Of a stretch of 42,251 nucleotides of DNA, positions 8,388 to 16,501 are shown in pieces. The notes under the pieces were generated by a model. The model was not told the origin of the DNA and did no database searches. It worked only from the letters and a program-made list of their open reading frames with translations. The stretch's first letter is position 1, and the number at the start of each line of letters is the position of its first letter. A program made the position numbers and the translations under genes. The DNA comes from Oscillospiraceae bacterium (GTDB lineage Bacteria; Bacillota; Clostridia; Oscillospirales; Ruminococcaceae), in NCBI GenBank assembly GCA_017536625.1, contig JAFXGY010000051.1, forward strand, positions 1-42,251, read 5' to 3'.

Positions 8388-8425
8388 TTTAACCCATAAA
8401 ATACGGAAAAGGAGGTTTTCGGAAA

Positions 8426-10102
8426 ATGAAAAAAATAGTTGCTGTTTTGTTGGCATTTGTAATGGTGCTCGGTTTAACTGCCTGTGGCGGCGGAGAAGAT
8501 AATGAACCGAAAAATGATTCCGTCATCGAGCTTGACGGAAGCACGATAGAATATATCGGAAGCGAACTTGGAAAAGATACCGAAGGAAAAGACGCGATTC
8601 TTCTCCACTATAACTATACAAACGGAGCAGACGAACCAAAAAGCTTTTTCTGGACTTTCTTTTATACAGCAAAGCAGGGAGATACCGAACTTGAAGAGGC
8701 AATAACCTGGCTTGATGAAGATTCTTTTGAAACCCATACCGATGCCACTTTTGAGGATGTTGAACCCGGCGCAAGCAAAAAAGTTACCATAAGCTTTAAT
8801 ATCATCGATAAAACAACTCCGGTTGTTGTAACTTTTACCGATCTTATGGACGAAGTTTTGGGCGAAACTACCGTTGACCCCAAAAACCTTCGCGAAAATT
8901 CCGGCGGATCCCTTTTAGGCGGAAACGAAACTTCGGAAGAAGCCGGCCTTGCCGGATATTACGTTGTAAACAGCATGAACATGGAAGGCGAAGAGCTTGA
9001 TTATGATATGCTTTCGCTTATGGGATTTACCGAAAATACATACGTTGTTTTCCGCGATGACAAAACCCTTGACCTTGCTTACGGCGGAGAATATCTTACC
9101 TTTGAATACGTTGATGACGGAACTTTCTTCAACGGATTTGCCGCCGGAACTTATGAACATGAAGGCGACACCGTAAGAATTACGATTGAGGAACTCGGTT
9201 TTGACGGAACATTTATCCGCAGCGAAGGAACTCCTCCGGAAGTACCCGTTTATACCGGCGGATTCAGCGATGAAGTGATTGAAGGTTTTACCGGAGATTG
9301 GCACGGACTTGCAGTATTTTACGGCAACGAAGGGGTTTATGCGGATGAGGACGGAATGACTTTTGAAGCCGTAGCCCGTTTTACTTTCGATGAATACGGC
9401 GAAGTTGTTCCGTATATCCTCCTCTATCTCAATGACGGAGAGGAAATAGAGGATATTGCCCTTTATGAACAGGAAGGCTATATCGCTATGGACGTTTATG
9501 GAACCATTATCGGAAAGGAACTTTCCGGCAGTGAATTCTTTATTGACAATTACGGCGCACTTTATTTCATGCTCCATGTGGATGACGGAAGCGGAAACGT
9601 ATTCAATATCCAGGCCTGCCTGAGAAAACTTGACGATGAATGGAATGAAGAAAACGACTATCCCTATGGCGGTAAATCGTTTACAGATTTCTATGGCGGA
9701 AAATCCCTTGAAGAGATCCTTGAAATCTATGGAATCGATCCTTCCGTTCTTCCGGAAATGACCGAAATTCCCGAAGGAACCGGAACTGCTGTAAGCGGTG
9801 AAGGAATGATCGACCTTGCAACCCTTGAAGAAGGTTTTATCTATTATCTTACCCAGCACCACCCGAACAACAATTATCGCAAACCTTCTTATGAAGAAAT
9901 AATTGAGCACATGGGCGGAGTGGAAGGCAAAAAAGACAGAGAAGACCTTTGGAGCGATAAATTGCATATCTATCGCTGGGATACTCCCGAAGGCGAATGG
10001 CTGATGCTTAATTTCAACGTTGATGAAAACGGAAACGAGTTTTGTTACGGCGCAAGCTGGAGCACAGCTCTTAAAGATGAAAAAGAAACATACGGCTGGT
10101 AA
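8426..10102 (+). CDS. putative lipoprotein with an N-terminal DUF5067-like domain
   Basis: The product has 558 residues with a clear lipobox (LGLTAC, Cys20). Residues about 30-150 (IELDGSTIEYIGSELGKD, ILLHYNYTNGADEPKSF, EVEPGASKKVTISFN-like) fit the immunoglobulin-like DUF5067 fold found on Firmicute lipoproteins. The middle (about 175-400) has two similar beta-rich parts (YYVVNSMNMEGEELDYDML and FTGDWHGLAVFYGNEG), like the paired 'GxWxL' modules of other clostridial lipoproteins. The last 100 residues contain YLTQHHPNNNYRKPSYEEIIEHMGG and end YGW. No enzyme motif is seen. AAAGGAGG precedes the ATG and a hairpin terminator follows the stop, so this is the last gene of the first transcript. 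Confidence 0.75.
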   Translation: MKKIVAVLLAFVMVLGLTACGGGEDNEPKNDSVIELDGSTIEYIGSELGKDTEGKDAILLHYNYTNGADEPKSFFWTFFYTAKQGDTELEEAITWLDEDSFETHTDATFEDVEPGASKKVTISFNIIDKTTPVVVTFTDLMDEVLGETTVDPKNLRENSGGSLLGGNETSEEAGLAGYYVVNSMNMEGEELDYDMLSLMGFTENTYVVFRDDKTLDLAYGGEYLTFEYVDDGTFFNGFAAGTYEHEGDTVRITIEELGFDGTFIRSEGTPPEVPVYTGGFSDEVIEGFTGDWHGLAVFYGNEGVYADEDGMTFEAVARFTFDEYGEVVPYILLYLNDGEEIEDIALYEQEGYIAMDVYGTIIGKELSGSEFFIDNYGALYFMLHVDDGSGNVFNIQACLRKLDDEWNEENDYPYGGKSFTDFYGGKSLEEILEIYGIDPSVLPEMTEIPEGTGTAVSGEGMIDLATLEEGFIYYLTQHHPNNNYRKPSYEEIIEHMGGVEGKKDREDLWSDKLHIYRWDTPEGEWLMLNFNVDENGNEFCYGASWSTALKDEKETYGW

Positions 10103-10116
10103 AAAATTTTAAAAAA

Positions 10117-10149
10117 GGGAGCCGCCCTGGCGGCGGCTTCCTTTTTCCT
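10117..10149 (+). terminator. rho-independent terminator after the 558-aa lipoprotein gene
   Basis: The stem AGCCGCC/GGCGGCT (10120-10138, short CTGGC loop) with flanking G-rich/C-rich bases is followed by TTCCTTTTTCCTTT and preceded by A-runs. It separates the first gene block from the second. Confidence 0.8.
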
Positions 10150-10166
10150 TTAATTTCGTAAACAAT

Positions 10167-10181
10167 TCCGGCTTTGCCGGA
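10167..10181 (+). repeat. small hairpin before the second lipoprotein gene block
   Basis: TCCGGC, TTT and GCCGGA form a 6-bp stem in the 113-base gap between terminator and next gene. I see an AT-rich stretch after it (ATTAATATATAAAAATG) that could include a -10 element but no matching -35, so the promoter of the second block is not identified. Confidence 0.3.
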
Positions 10182-10215
10182 TTAATATATAAAAATGATT
10201 CGGAGGTTTCGTACT

Positions 10216-10956
10216 ATGAAAAAAATTCTTGCTGTTTTAATTGCAATTTTAATGCTTGCCGCATGCGGAAACGAACCTGCACCGGAAGCACCCGTTACAG
10301 AACTGGAAAACAATTCCGTTTCCGAACCCGCTTCTGAACCGGAGGAAACTCCTTCCGAAGAACCCGAAAAAGAAACTTCCGAAGAAAAAGATAATGAATC
10401 TGCTTCTGAACCGGAAGAAAAAGTTCCTTTTGACGCAAAAAATGTTTTGATAGAAGAAACTTCCGACGGAATAAAAGTTTCTTTTGAAGTTCTTCCGGAA
10501 AACGCGGAAGATATGCAGGCAATAGTCGATGAATACGGAATTGACGATCCGCTTAAAGTAACCGCATATTTCATCGCCGCGGTAAGCCGTTATAATGAAG
10601 CTGAAAATGATGCTTTTGCTATGATAGACGTGCTCAGAGGACCTCAGCCCATGAGCGATGGCGATAAATCCTTTATGGAGGAACGCTTCAGCGATAAACT
10701 CTATCTTCCGGATGCATATTTTGAAGGTGCAGAACCCGCAAACGATTACAAGGCCGAAGCACCTTATGTTATTATGGTTTACGATGTTGTTACAGAAGCA
10801 CCGGAAGGCTATGCCTACGGCGAAGTTATGACCGCAGGAGCAGAAAATCCGAGAAGAATCACTCTTCGCGAAAAAGACGGGAATTTCTATATCTGGGAAT
10901 ATAACGGAATTCTTCTCAGCATAAAACTTCCCGCATCCGAAGATCCCTGGGCATAA
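10216..10956 (+). CDS. lipoprotein with the PWA-ending domain
   Basis: The first in-frame ATG at 10195 lacks a ribosome site; CGGAGG at 10201-10206 points to the ATG at 10216, which gives a normal lipoprotein signal (MKKILAVLIAILMLAAC, Cys17). A Glu/Pro/Ser-rich linker of about 60 residues follows, with repeats of SEPxSEPEE type. The C-terminal domain (about residues 110-246) is homologous to that of the soluble protein at 4456: VLRGPQPMSDGDKSF, YFEGAEPANDY, ITLREKDGNFYIWE and the ending SEDPWA. So the same domain is made both in the cytoplasm and on the outer face of the membrane. It is the first gene after the terminator and is followed by telA- and xpaC-type genes. Confidence 0.78.
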   Translation: MKKILAVLIAILMLAACGNEPAPEAPVTELENNSVSEPASEPEETPSEEPEKETSEEKDNESASEPEEKVPFDAKNVLIEETSDGIKVSFEVLPENAEDMQAIVDEYGIDDPLKVTAYFIAAVSRYNEAENDAFAMIDVLRGPQPMSDGDKSFMEERFSDKLYLPDAYFEGAEPANDYKAEAPYVIMVYDVVTEAPEGYAYGEVMTAGAENPRRITLREKDGNFYIWEYNGILLSIKLPASEDPWA

Positions 10957-10989
10957 TAAAAAGATAAACGCATAAAGGAGGATAATACA

Positions 10990-12138
10990 ATGGCTGAAAA
11001 CAAAGAAACCATCACTCTTGAACTTGGCGTTCCGGAACTTACCGCCGAACCCACAGCGGAAATTGTTGAAATTCCCGAGCAGAAAGATATTACCGTTCAT
11101 TATCTCGAAAACACAAAACTTACAGAAGCGGAACAGAAAATGGTTGATGATTTTTCCGAAAAAATCGACCTTAACGATTCCGGCATTGTTCTCCAGTACG
11201 GAAGCGCCGCGCAGAAGAAAATTGCGGATTTTTCCGATAACGCCCTCGAAGGGGTTCGTACAAAGGATCTCGGCGAAGTGGGCAATATGATAACCGACCT
11301 CGTTGCGGAACTTAAAGGCTTCAATATTGAACCCGAGGAGAAAAAAGGATTTTTCAGCATTTTCAAAAAAGCCGGAAGCGGAATCGCAAAGCTGAAAACA
11401 AAATATGACAAGGCGGAAGTTAATGTTGACCGCATCACAGGTGTTCTCGAAGACCACCAGAATCAGCTTCTTACCGATATCGTGATGCTCGATAAGATGT
11501 ATGAAAACAACCTTTCATATTTCAAGGAACTGACCATGTATATTCTTGCGGGCAAAAAGAAACTCAAGCAGGAAAGAGCAACCACCCTTGTTGAACTTGA
11601 AGAGAAAGCGAAAACTTCCGGTCTTGCGGAAGATGCCCAGGCTGCAAACGATTTTGCAAATCTCTGCGACAGATTCGAGAAAAAACTCCATGATCTTGAA
11701 ATGACAAGGACCATCAGCATCCAGATGGCTCCGCAGATCCGCCTTATCCAGAACGGCGATACCCTTATGGCGGAAAAAATCCAGTCCACAATCAACAACA
11801 CCATTCCTCTTTGGAAAAACCAGATGGTGCTCGCACTCGGTCTTGCACATTCCAAAGCCGCGGTTGAAGCCCAGCGAGAAGTTTCTGACCTTACCAACGA
11901 ACTCCTCAAAAAGAATGCGGAAGCTCTTAAAACAGGCACCGTTGCCATTGCAGAGGAAAGCGAAAGAAGCATCGTGGATATCGAAACCGTTCGCTATACC
12001 AACGAACAGCTGATTTCCACCCTTGATGAAGTGCTTCGCATTGCGGATGAGGGCAGAGCAAAACGCCTTGCGGCAGAAAACGAAATGATAATGATTGAAA
12101 ACGAACTCAAGAAAAAACTTCTTGATATAAGAAAATAA
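10990..12138 (+). CDS. TelA-like toxic anion resistance family protein
   Basis: The 382-residue soluble protein is mostly alpha-helical and matches the TelA (KlaA/YaaN/YceH) family along its length: GSAAQKKIADFSDNAL near residue 77, then KDLGEVGNMITDLVAELKGF, a helical core with LEDHQNQLLTDIVMLDKMYE, and MTRTISIQMAPQIRLIQNGD, a well-conserved part of the family. TelA proteins were named for tellurite and other toxic-anion tolerance, but their biochemical job is unknown; they often pair with XpaC-type membrane proteins, as in the xpaC-yaaN pair of B. subtilis, and the next gene is such a protein. AAAGGAGG lies before the ATG. Length is normal for the family. Confidence 0.9.
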   Translation: MAENKETITLELGVPELTAEPTAEIVEIPEQKDITVHYLENTKLTEAEQKMVDDFSEKIDLNDSGIVLQYGSAAQKKIADFSDNALEGVRTKDLGEVGNMITDLVAELKGFNIEPEEKKGFFSIFKKAGSGIAKLKTKYDKAEVNVDRITGVLEDHQNQLLTDIVMLDKMYENNLSYFKELTMYILAGKKKLKQERATTLVELEEKAKTSGLAEDAQAANDFANLCDRFEKKLHDLEMTRTISIQMAPQIRLIQNGDTLMAEKIQSTINNTIPLWKNQMVLALGLAHSKAAVEAQREVSDLTNELLKKNAEALKTGTVAIAEESERSIVDIETVRYTNEQLISTLDEVLRIADEGRAKRLAAENEMIMIENELKKKLLDIRK

Positions 12139-12170
12139 AAAGCAGCCGAAAACAGAAAGAAGGTGAGCTT

Positions 12171-12839
12171 TTGGACGAAAAATCCACCGGCGCAGTTGGA
12201 ATATTGGCAATAGCGGTTTGCATAGGCGTGCTCATAGCCGCAAAAATGTTCTTCCCATCGCTTTTTACGGTTTTGCTTTGGATAATCGGAATAATAGTTG
12301 CGCTTATTCTGGTGCTCATCGGGGCAGTTGTATATTTTGCATTCAGAAAACCGAAACCCGGCGAGGAAGAAACCGCAAAAGCAAAGGCAAACAGAATTGT
12401 TTCCGACGGAAGAAACAAAGTTATGAGCATACGCAGAAATGTTATGAGCATCAAAAACACTGCGGTTAAAAACAGCGGAATAAAGGTTTGTTCCGGCGCA
12501 GATAAAATCCTTGGGGTTCTTCGCCAAAAGCCGGAACTTATGCAGAAAAACCGCCAGTTTTTTACCTATTATCTTCCTACCTTCGGTTCTATCATCGAAA
12601 AATATGAACGGATTGAAAGAAACGAATTGGCTTCCGAAGATATGGTGCAAAAAGTTCTTGAGCACCTTGATGATATGAAAATTGCTTTTGAAAAGCAATA
12701 TAAAAGCCTTTTTAGCGGAGATATGCTCGATCTTACCGTGGAAATTGAGGCAATGACCATTGCCTGCAAGCGTGATGGCTTGCTTTCCGAAGAGGATTTT
12801 GAAAAAGATAAAGATAATTCCATAGACCTTGAATTTTGA
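12171..12839 (+). CDS. XpaC-like membrane protein (5-bromo-4-chloroindolyl phosphate hydrolysis family)
   Basis: The start is TTG, placed by AAAGAAGGTGAG. The 222-residue product has two N-terminal transmembrane helices (about residues 7-24 and 28-50) and then a cytoplasmic helical domain: ADKILGVLRQKPELMQKNRQFFTYYLPTFGSIIEKYERI and MVQKVLEHLDDMKIAFEKQYKSLFSGDMLDLTVEIEAM. The 'FxxYYLPT' segment and the MLDLxVEIExM ending are features of the XpaC family. XpaC got its name from an indolyl-phosphate hydrolysis phenotype, but no catalytic mechanism is known to me. Its position directly after telA is the common pairing. It probably anchors TelA or a TelA complex at the membrane (inference). Confidence 0.85.
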   Translation: MDEKSTGAVGILAIAVCIGVLIAAKMFFPSLFTVLLWIIGIIVALILVLIGAVVYFAFRKPKPGEEETAKAKANRIVSDGRNKVMSIRRNVMSIKNTAVKNSGIKVCSGADKILGVLRQKPELMQKNRQFFTYYLPTFGSIIEKYERIERNELASEDMVQKVLEHLDDMKIAFEKQYKSLFSGDMLDLTVEIEAMTIACKRDGLLSEEDFEKDKDNSIDLEF

Positions 12840-12881
12840 GCACGCATTTTGATAATGTGAGCACCGTTATAAAGGTTGGTG

Positions 12882-14858
12882 ATGATGAAAATGGCCTATG
12901 AAGACGAATTCAGAACCGATGGTTTTGAAAACGAGCACGCGGAAATTTCCGGTGAATATGCCGGAGATGAAGAGTTTTCCTCTCTTGAAGAAACCGAGGA
13001 ATTTGACGAAAGATTTTTCCATTCCGATGAATATAACAGAGAATTCCGCGGCGGGCTCAGAGAAAAGGAAGAAGAGGATTCCGACGAGGATGATGGCGAG
13101 ACTTTTACTTCTCCGGAAAGAAGCAAAAGAAAAATTTCTTTGATTAAAAAAACGGCAGAAGCTTTGAAGATGGGTGCGATGATTGTCGCGGCAGCGGTTG
13201 TTGTTGCGGTCGGAGCGCCGGAAATCCTTTCCGGCAAAATCGATAGAACAGAACCGGAAGTTCCGGCTGTTTCGGATGAAATTGAAACCCCGACAGAACC
13301 GGAAACTCCGACAGAACCGGAAACTCCGACAGAACCGGAAGCTCCGACAGAACCGGAAGCTCCGACGGAGCCGGAAACTCCGACAGAACCTGAAACCCCA
13401 ACAGAACCTGAAACCCCGACAGAACCTGAAACTCCGACAGAACCGGAAGTTCCGACAGAACCGGAAACTCCGACAGAGCCTGAAACTCCGACAGAACCGG
13501 AAACTCCGACGGAACCGGAAGCTCCGACGGAACCTGAAACTCCGACAGAGCCGGATTCTCCGGTACACACGCATACGGAGATAACTGAAGCAGGCTATGA
13601 GGCAACCTGTACGGAAGCTGGACTTACCGACAAAGTTTACTGCGAAACCTGCGGAGAAGTGCTTTCCGAACAGGTGGTAATAGAGCCTCTTGGCCATAAA
13701 GAGGTAATTGACGAAGGTTATCCCGCGACTTGTACCGAAATGGGCCTTACAGAAGGAAGCCATTGCGAAGTTTGCGGAACAGTGCTTGTTGAGCAGATGG
13801 AAACTGAAATGCTTCCGCATACAGAAGTTTTCGACGAAGCGATTCCGGCAACCTGCGAAACGACCGGACTTACGGAAGGAATCCATTGCGAAGTTTGCGG
13901 AACAGTGCTTATTGAGCAGATGGAAACCGAAATGCTTCCGCATACAGAAGTTTTCGACGAAGCGATTCCGGCAACCTGCGAAACGACCGGACTTACTGAA
14001 GGAAGCCATTGTGAAGTTTGCGGAACAGTGCTTGTTGAGCAGATGGAAACCGAAATGCTTCCGCATCAGCGTGTGATAGATGAAGGCTATCCGGCAACCT
14101 GCACTGATTCCGGGCTTTTGGACGGAGCTCATTGCGAAACCTGCGGAATCATTCTTATCGAACAGGAAGCTATTCCTGCACTTGGCCATGCCGAAACAGT
14201 TGTTGAAGGTTATCCTGCAACCTGCACCGAAGCAGGATTAAGCGAAGGAATAATCTGTGAAACCTGCGGCGAGGTGCTTTCCGAACAGATTGAAGTAGAG
14301 CCACTCGGTCACAAAGAGATAATTGACGAAGGCTATCCTGCAACCTGCACCGAAATGGGCCTTACGGAAGGAAGCCATTGCGAAACCTGCGGAGAAGTAA
14401 TCATTCCGCAGCTTGATATGGAAGTAATTCCTCATAATGAAATTATTCTTGAAGCGTCTGAACCAACATGTACCGAAAACGGATTGACCGAAGGCATTTA
14501 TTGCGATATGTGCGGAACGGTTTTTGTTGAGCAGCGGATTGTTGAAGCCACCGGACACGAAGAAAGAGTTGTTGAAGGTTATCCCGAAACATGTACAACC
14601 GACGGACTGACAGAAGGCAGTGTGTGCGGAATCTGCGGAGAAGAACTTGTTGTTCAGGAAGTTATTCCCGCAGCAGGACATTCACAAGACGGAGAAATTG
14701 TTGACGAACAGTTCGCAACCTGTATAGCTCCGGGACACAGAACCCATTACTGCGGAGTTTGTGGAGAACTTGTTACAACAGAATATGAAATGCTTCCTCA
14801 TGAAGATTATGACGGAGATGGAAGATGTGACAATGGCTGCCAGCAGCTCATAAATTGA
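12882..14858 (+). CDS. membrane-spanning protein with PTEPET hexapeptide repeats and ten CxxC-type repeats
   Basis: Several starts lie close together (TTG 12876, ATG 12882, 12885, 12891); AAAGG at 12871 fits ATG 12882 best. The layout is: an acidic cytoplasmic part (about 85 residues), a Lys-rich patch (SKRKISLIKK), one transmembrane helix (about 100-120), 15 PTEPE[TAV] hexapeptides (stalk), then ten repeats of about 41 residues of the form PATCTEMGLTEGxHCxxCGxVLxEQ..LxH, and a short DYDGDGRCDNGC end. The CxxCG repeats are a kind seen in extracellular proteins of Clostridia; zinc binding or disulfides are both possible. It lies between xpaC and the MscS gene, so it is probably an outward-facing part of the same system. 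Confidence 0.8.
   Translation: MMKMAYEDEFRTDGFENEHAEISGEYAGDEEFSSLEETEEFDERFFHSDEYNREFRGGLREKEEEDSDEDDGETFTSPERSKRKISLIKKTAEALKMGAMIVAAAVVVAVGAPEILSGKIDRTEPEVPAVSDEIETPTEPETPTEPETPTEPEAPTEPEAPTEPETPTEPETPTEPETPTEPETPTEPEVPTEPETPTEPETPTEPETPTEPEAPTEPETPTEPDSPVHTHTEITEAGYEATCTEAGLTDKVYCETCGEVLSEQVVIEPLGHKEVIDEGYPATCTEMGLTEGSHCEVCGTVLVEQMETEMLPHTEVFDEAIPATCETTGLTEGIHCEVCGTVLIEQMETEMLPHTEVFDEAIPATCETTGLTEGSHCEVCGTVLVEQMETEMLPHQRVIDEGYPATCTDSGLLDGAHCETCGIILIEQEAIPALGHAETVVEGYPATCTEAGLSEGIICETCGEVLSEQIEVEPLGHKEIIDEGYPATCTEMGLTEGSHCETCGEVIIPQLDMEVIPHNEIILEASEPTCTENGLTEGIYCDMCGTVFVEQRIVEATGHEERVVEGYPETCTTDGLTEGSVCGICGEELVVQEVIPAAGHSQDGEIVDEQFATCIAPGHRTHYCGVCGELVTTEYEMLPHEDYDGDGRCDNGCQQLIN
13290..13559 (+). 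repeat. 15 tandem copies of an 18-bp unit (PTEPET stalk)
   Basis: The unit CCGACAGAACCGGAAACT is repeated 15 times in frame with third-base and A/T/V variation. Units differ in wobble bases (GAACCG versus GAGCCT), so the array is not the product of one very recent expansion, although slippage could alter copy number. Confidence 0.9.
13560..14804 (+). repeat. ten in-frame repeats of about 123 bp encoding CxxC modules
   Basis: The repeat period is about 41 codons. Modules three and four (around 13824-14066) are almost identical in DNA, while the others have diverged, so the array has expanded at least once recently. Each module ends with a LPH, LGH or similar His-containing phrase. Confidence 0.85.
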
Positions 14859-14886
14859 TTATAATTCACCGAAAGGAAAATATATC

Positions 14887-15801
14887 ATGGAAAACAAGAA
14901 AAACAACATCGGAAAAATAATTGTTTCAATCCTTCTTATTGCCGTTGCGGTTGTGGTTTTCAGCCCTTCTCTCCAGGGATTTCTCCCGGAAAACATAAAA
15001 ACGGGAATCAATGCATTTATTGATGAGCATTTTGCAGAAAATGCCCTTGCGGGAATAACCTTTGCTGAAATCGGTGCAGCAATTCTTGCTCTTGTTATCA
15101 CTTTTGCCGTTGCGAACATAGTAAAATTTGTAATGGGTTCTTTCAGATGCAAAAAGCACAGAAGCGAAACTCTTCGCCAGCTTCTTGAAAAACTTCTTTA
15201 TTACATAGTTTATATCGGCGGCGCAATTGTTGCCCTGAGCTGCCTTGGTGTTGATACCACTGCAATCTTTGTTTCCGCCGGCGTTCTTGCAATCATTGTC
15301 GGTTTTGGCGCACAGAGCCTTATCGAAGACGTTATCACCGGACTTTTCATCATCCTTGAAGGTGAAATTGCAGTGGGCGATATCATCACTATTGACGGTT
15401 TCCGCGGAGAAGTAAAATCCGTCGGTCTTCGCACCATAAGCATAATCGACCTTGGCGGTAATATCAGAATCATCAACAACAGCGAAATAAGCACCCTTGT
15501 AAACCTTTCCGACGTAACTTCCGTTGCGGTGGTAAACGTTCCGGTAAGCTATGAAGATTCCCTTGTTGAAGCGGAAAACGCCGTTAAAGAAGCACTTTCT
15601 GAACTTCCTTCCGAATATCCGGAAATCTTTAAGGAAGCACCGGTTTATAAAGGCGTTGATAAACTTCTGGAAACCCATATCGAACTTATGGTTGTTGCAA
15701 ACGTTTCTGAAGAAAACATCTATAACGCAAGAAGAATTATGCAGAGAGAAATCAGATTTTCCTGCGAAAAAGCAAAACTTTCTGTTCCCTGCGAAGGATA
15801 A
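14887..15801 (+). CDS. MscS-family small-conductance mechanosensitive channel
   Basis: The 304-residue protein has three transmembrane helices (about residues 10-30, 58-82 and 100-150) and then the MscS beta domain. The pore helix and following phrase GVLAIIVGFGAQSLIEDVITGLFIILEGEIAVGD are diagnostic for MscS; after it comes GFRGEVKSVGLRTISIIDLGGNIRIINNSEI, the conserved beta-domain segment. The cytoplasmic C-terminal domain is complete (about 215-300). MscS channels open under membrane tension and protect cells from hypo-osmotic lysis. The gene lies between the CxxC-repeat protein and an SPFH-like gene, with GAAAGGAAAA before its ATG. Its presence supports the idea that the locus responds to membrane stress. 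Confidence 0.93.
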   Translation: MENKKNNIGKIIVSILLIAVAVVVFSPSLQGFLPENIKTGINAFIDEHFAENALAGITFAEIGAAILALVITFAVANIVKFVMGSFRCKKHRSETLRQLLEKLLYYIVYIGGAIVALSCLGVDTTAIFVSAGVLAIIVGFGAQSLIEDVITGLFIILEGEIAVGDIITIDGFRGEVKSVGLRTISIIDLGGNIRIINNSEISTLVNLSDVTSVAVVNVPVSYEDSLVEAENAVKEALSELPSEYPEIFKEAPVYKGVDKLLETHIELMVVANVSEENIYNARRIMQREIRFSCEKAKLSVPCEG

Positions 15802-15819
15802 ATTTCAGGAGGCAGTTTT

Positions 15820-16482
15820 ATGAAATCTGAACCCAGAGGAAAAAGCACGGCAAGGGATCTGGCTTATATTCCTTATGTGAATGACGGCCTTGATTTTGCT
15901 ATCCAGATGAATTATCTTATTGATTTTTCCTGGCAGATTTTTGATGAAAATCTTTATGTAATGGCAACCGGGGATATTTTTCCGATTTCAATGCTTAAAG
16001 ATGCTGTCGGAGATACCGCGAAAATGAATATTACAAGATATTACAAAACTCCGGTAAGCAGTATTCCGGAGGCGGAAATTCCGCCTTCGGAACTTATTCC
16101 CGGAATTATCGAGAAAACAAACGAGCTGGCAAAAGGTTACGGAATAGAAATAACGAATGCGAGATTCAATGATTTTTCCGTTTCCGAAGCGGACAAAATG
16201 ACGATTCACAGGTTTGAAAAGGAAAAAGAAAATATAAGATTATATTCCGAGATAGCCAAAGCCGCAAATCCGGTTGCTGCGGGCGCGGTTCAAAGCGTAA
16301 AACCGGCACAAAAATCGCTTGAAAAAGTTTCCTGGCTCTGCAAATGCGGAAAGGAAAACAAAACCAATTTCTGCAGCGAATGCGGTTCGCAGAAATCTTT
16401 TGAAAAATGGGTTTGCAGCTGCGGAACAAAAAACAGCGGAAAATTCTGTATGGAATGCGGAAGAAAACTTGAAGAATATTAA
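15820..16482 (+). CDS. shortened SPFH-like protein with two zinc ribbons
   Basis: The 220-residue product starts at an ATG 7 bases after CAGGAGG. Residues about 20-145 look like the second half of an SPFH domain: IQMNYLIDFSWQIFDENLY, then EKTNELAKGYGIEITNARFNDFSVSEADKMTIHRFEKE, with the 'I.N..F..FSVSEADKM' phrase resembling GVSSVKAEEEDEKMI of the SPFH protein at 5148. The first half of a normal SPFH domain, with the membrane-binding region, is missing. Two zinc ribbons end the protein: CKCGKENKTNFCSECG and CSCGTKNSGKFCMECG. It may join hetero-oligomers of the longer SPFH protein or regulate it (inference). It follows the MscS gene by 18 bases. Confidence 0.65.
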   Translation: MKSEPRGKSTARDLAYIPYVNDGLDFAIQMNYLIDFSWQIFDENLYVMATGDIFPISMLKDAVGDTAKMNITRYYKTPVSSIPEAEIPPSELIPGIIEKTNELAKGYGIEITNARFNDFSVSEADKMTIHRFEKEKENIRLYSEIAKAANPVAAGAVQSVKPAQKSLEKVSWLCKCGKENKTNFCSECGSQKSFEKWVCSCGTKNSGKFCMECGRKLEEY

Positions 16483-16501
16483 AAACGGGGTGAACTGAAA
16501 A

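Noticed and set aside
12838-12865. TGAGCAC motif, also in the terminator at 21389-21410 and at 21431-21440, as a shared operator
   Set aside because: GAGCAC and GTGCTC are common in this genome's coding DNA; the copies have no shared spacing to a promoter.
12896-13570. Antisense frame of 224 residues with GSVGVS repeats
   Set aside because: It is the mirror of the PTEPET array on the + strand; no ribosome site, and the repeat explains the open frame.
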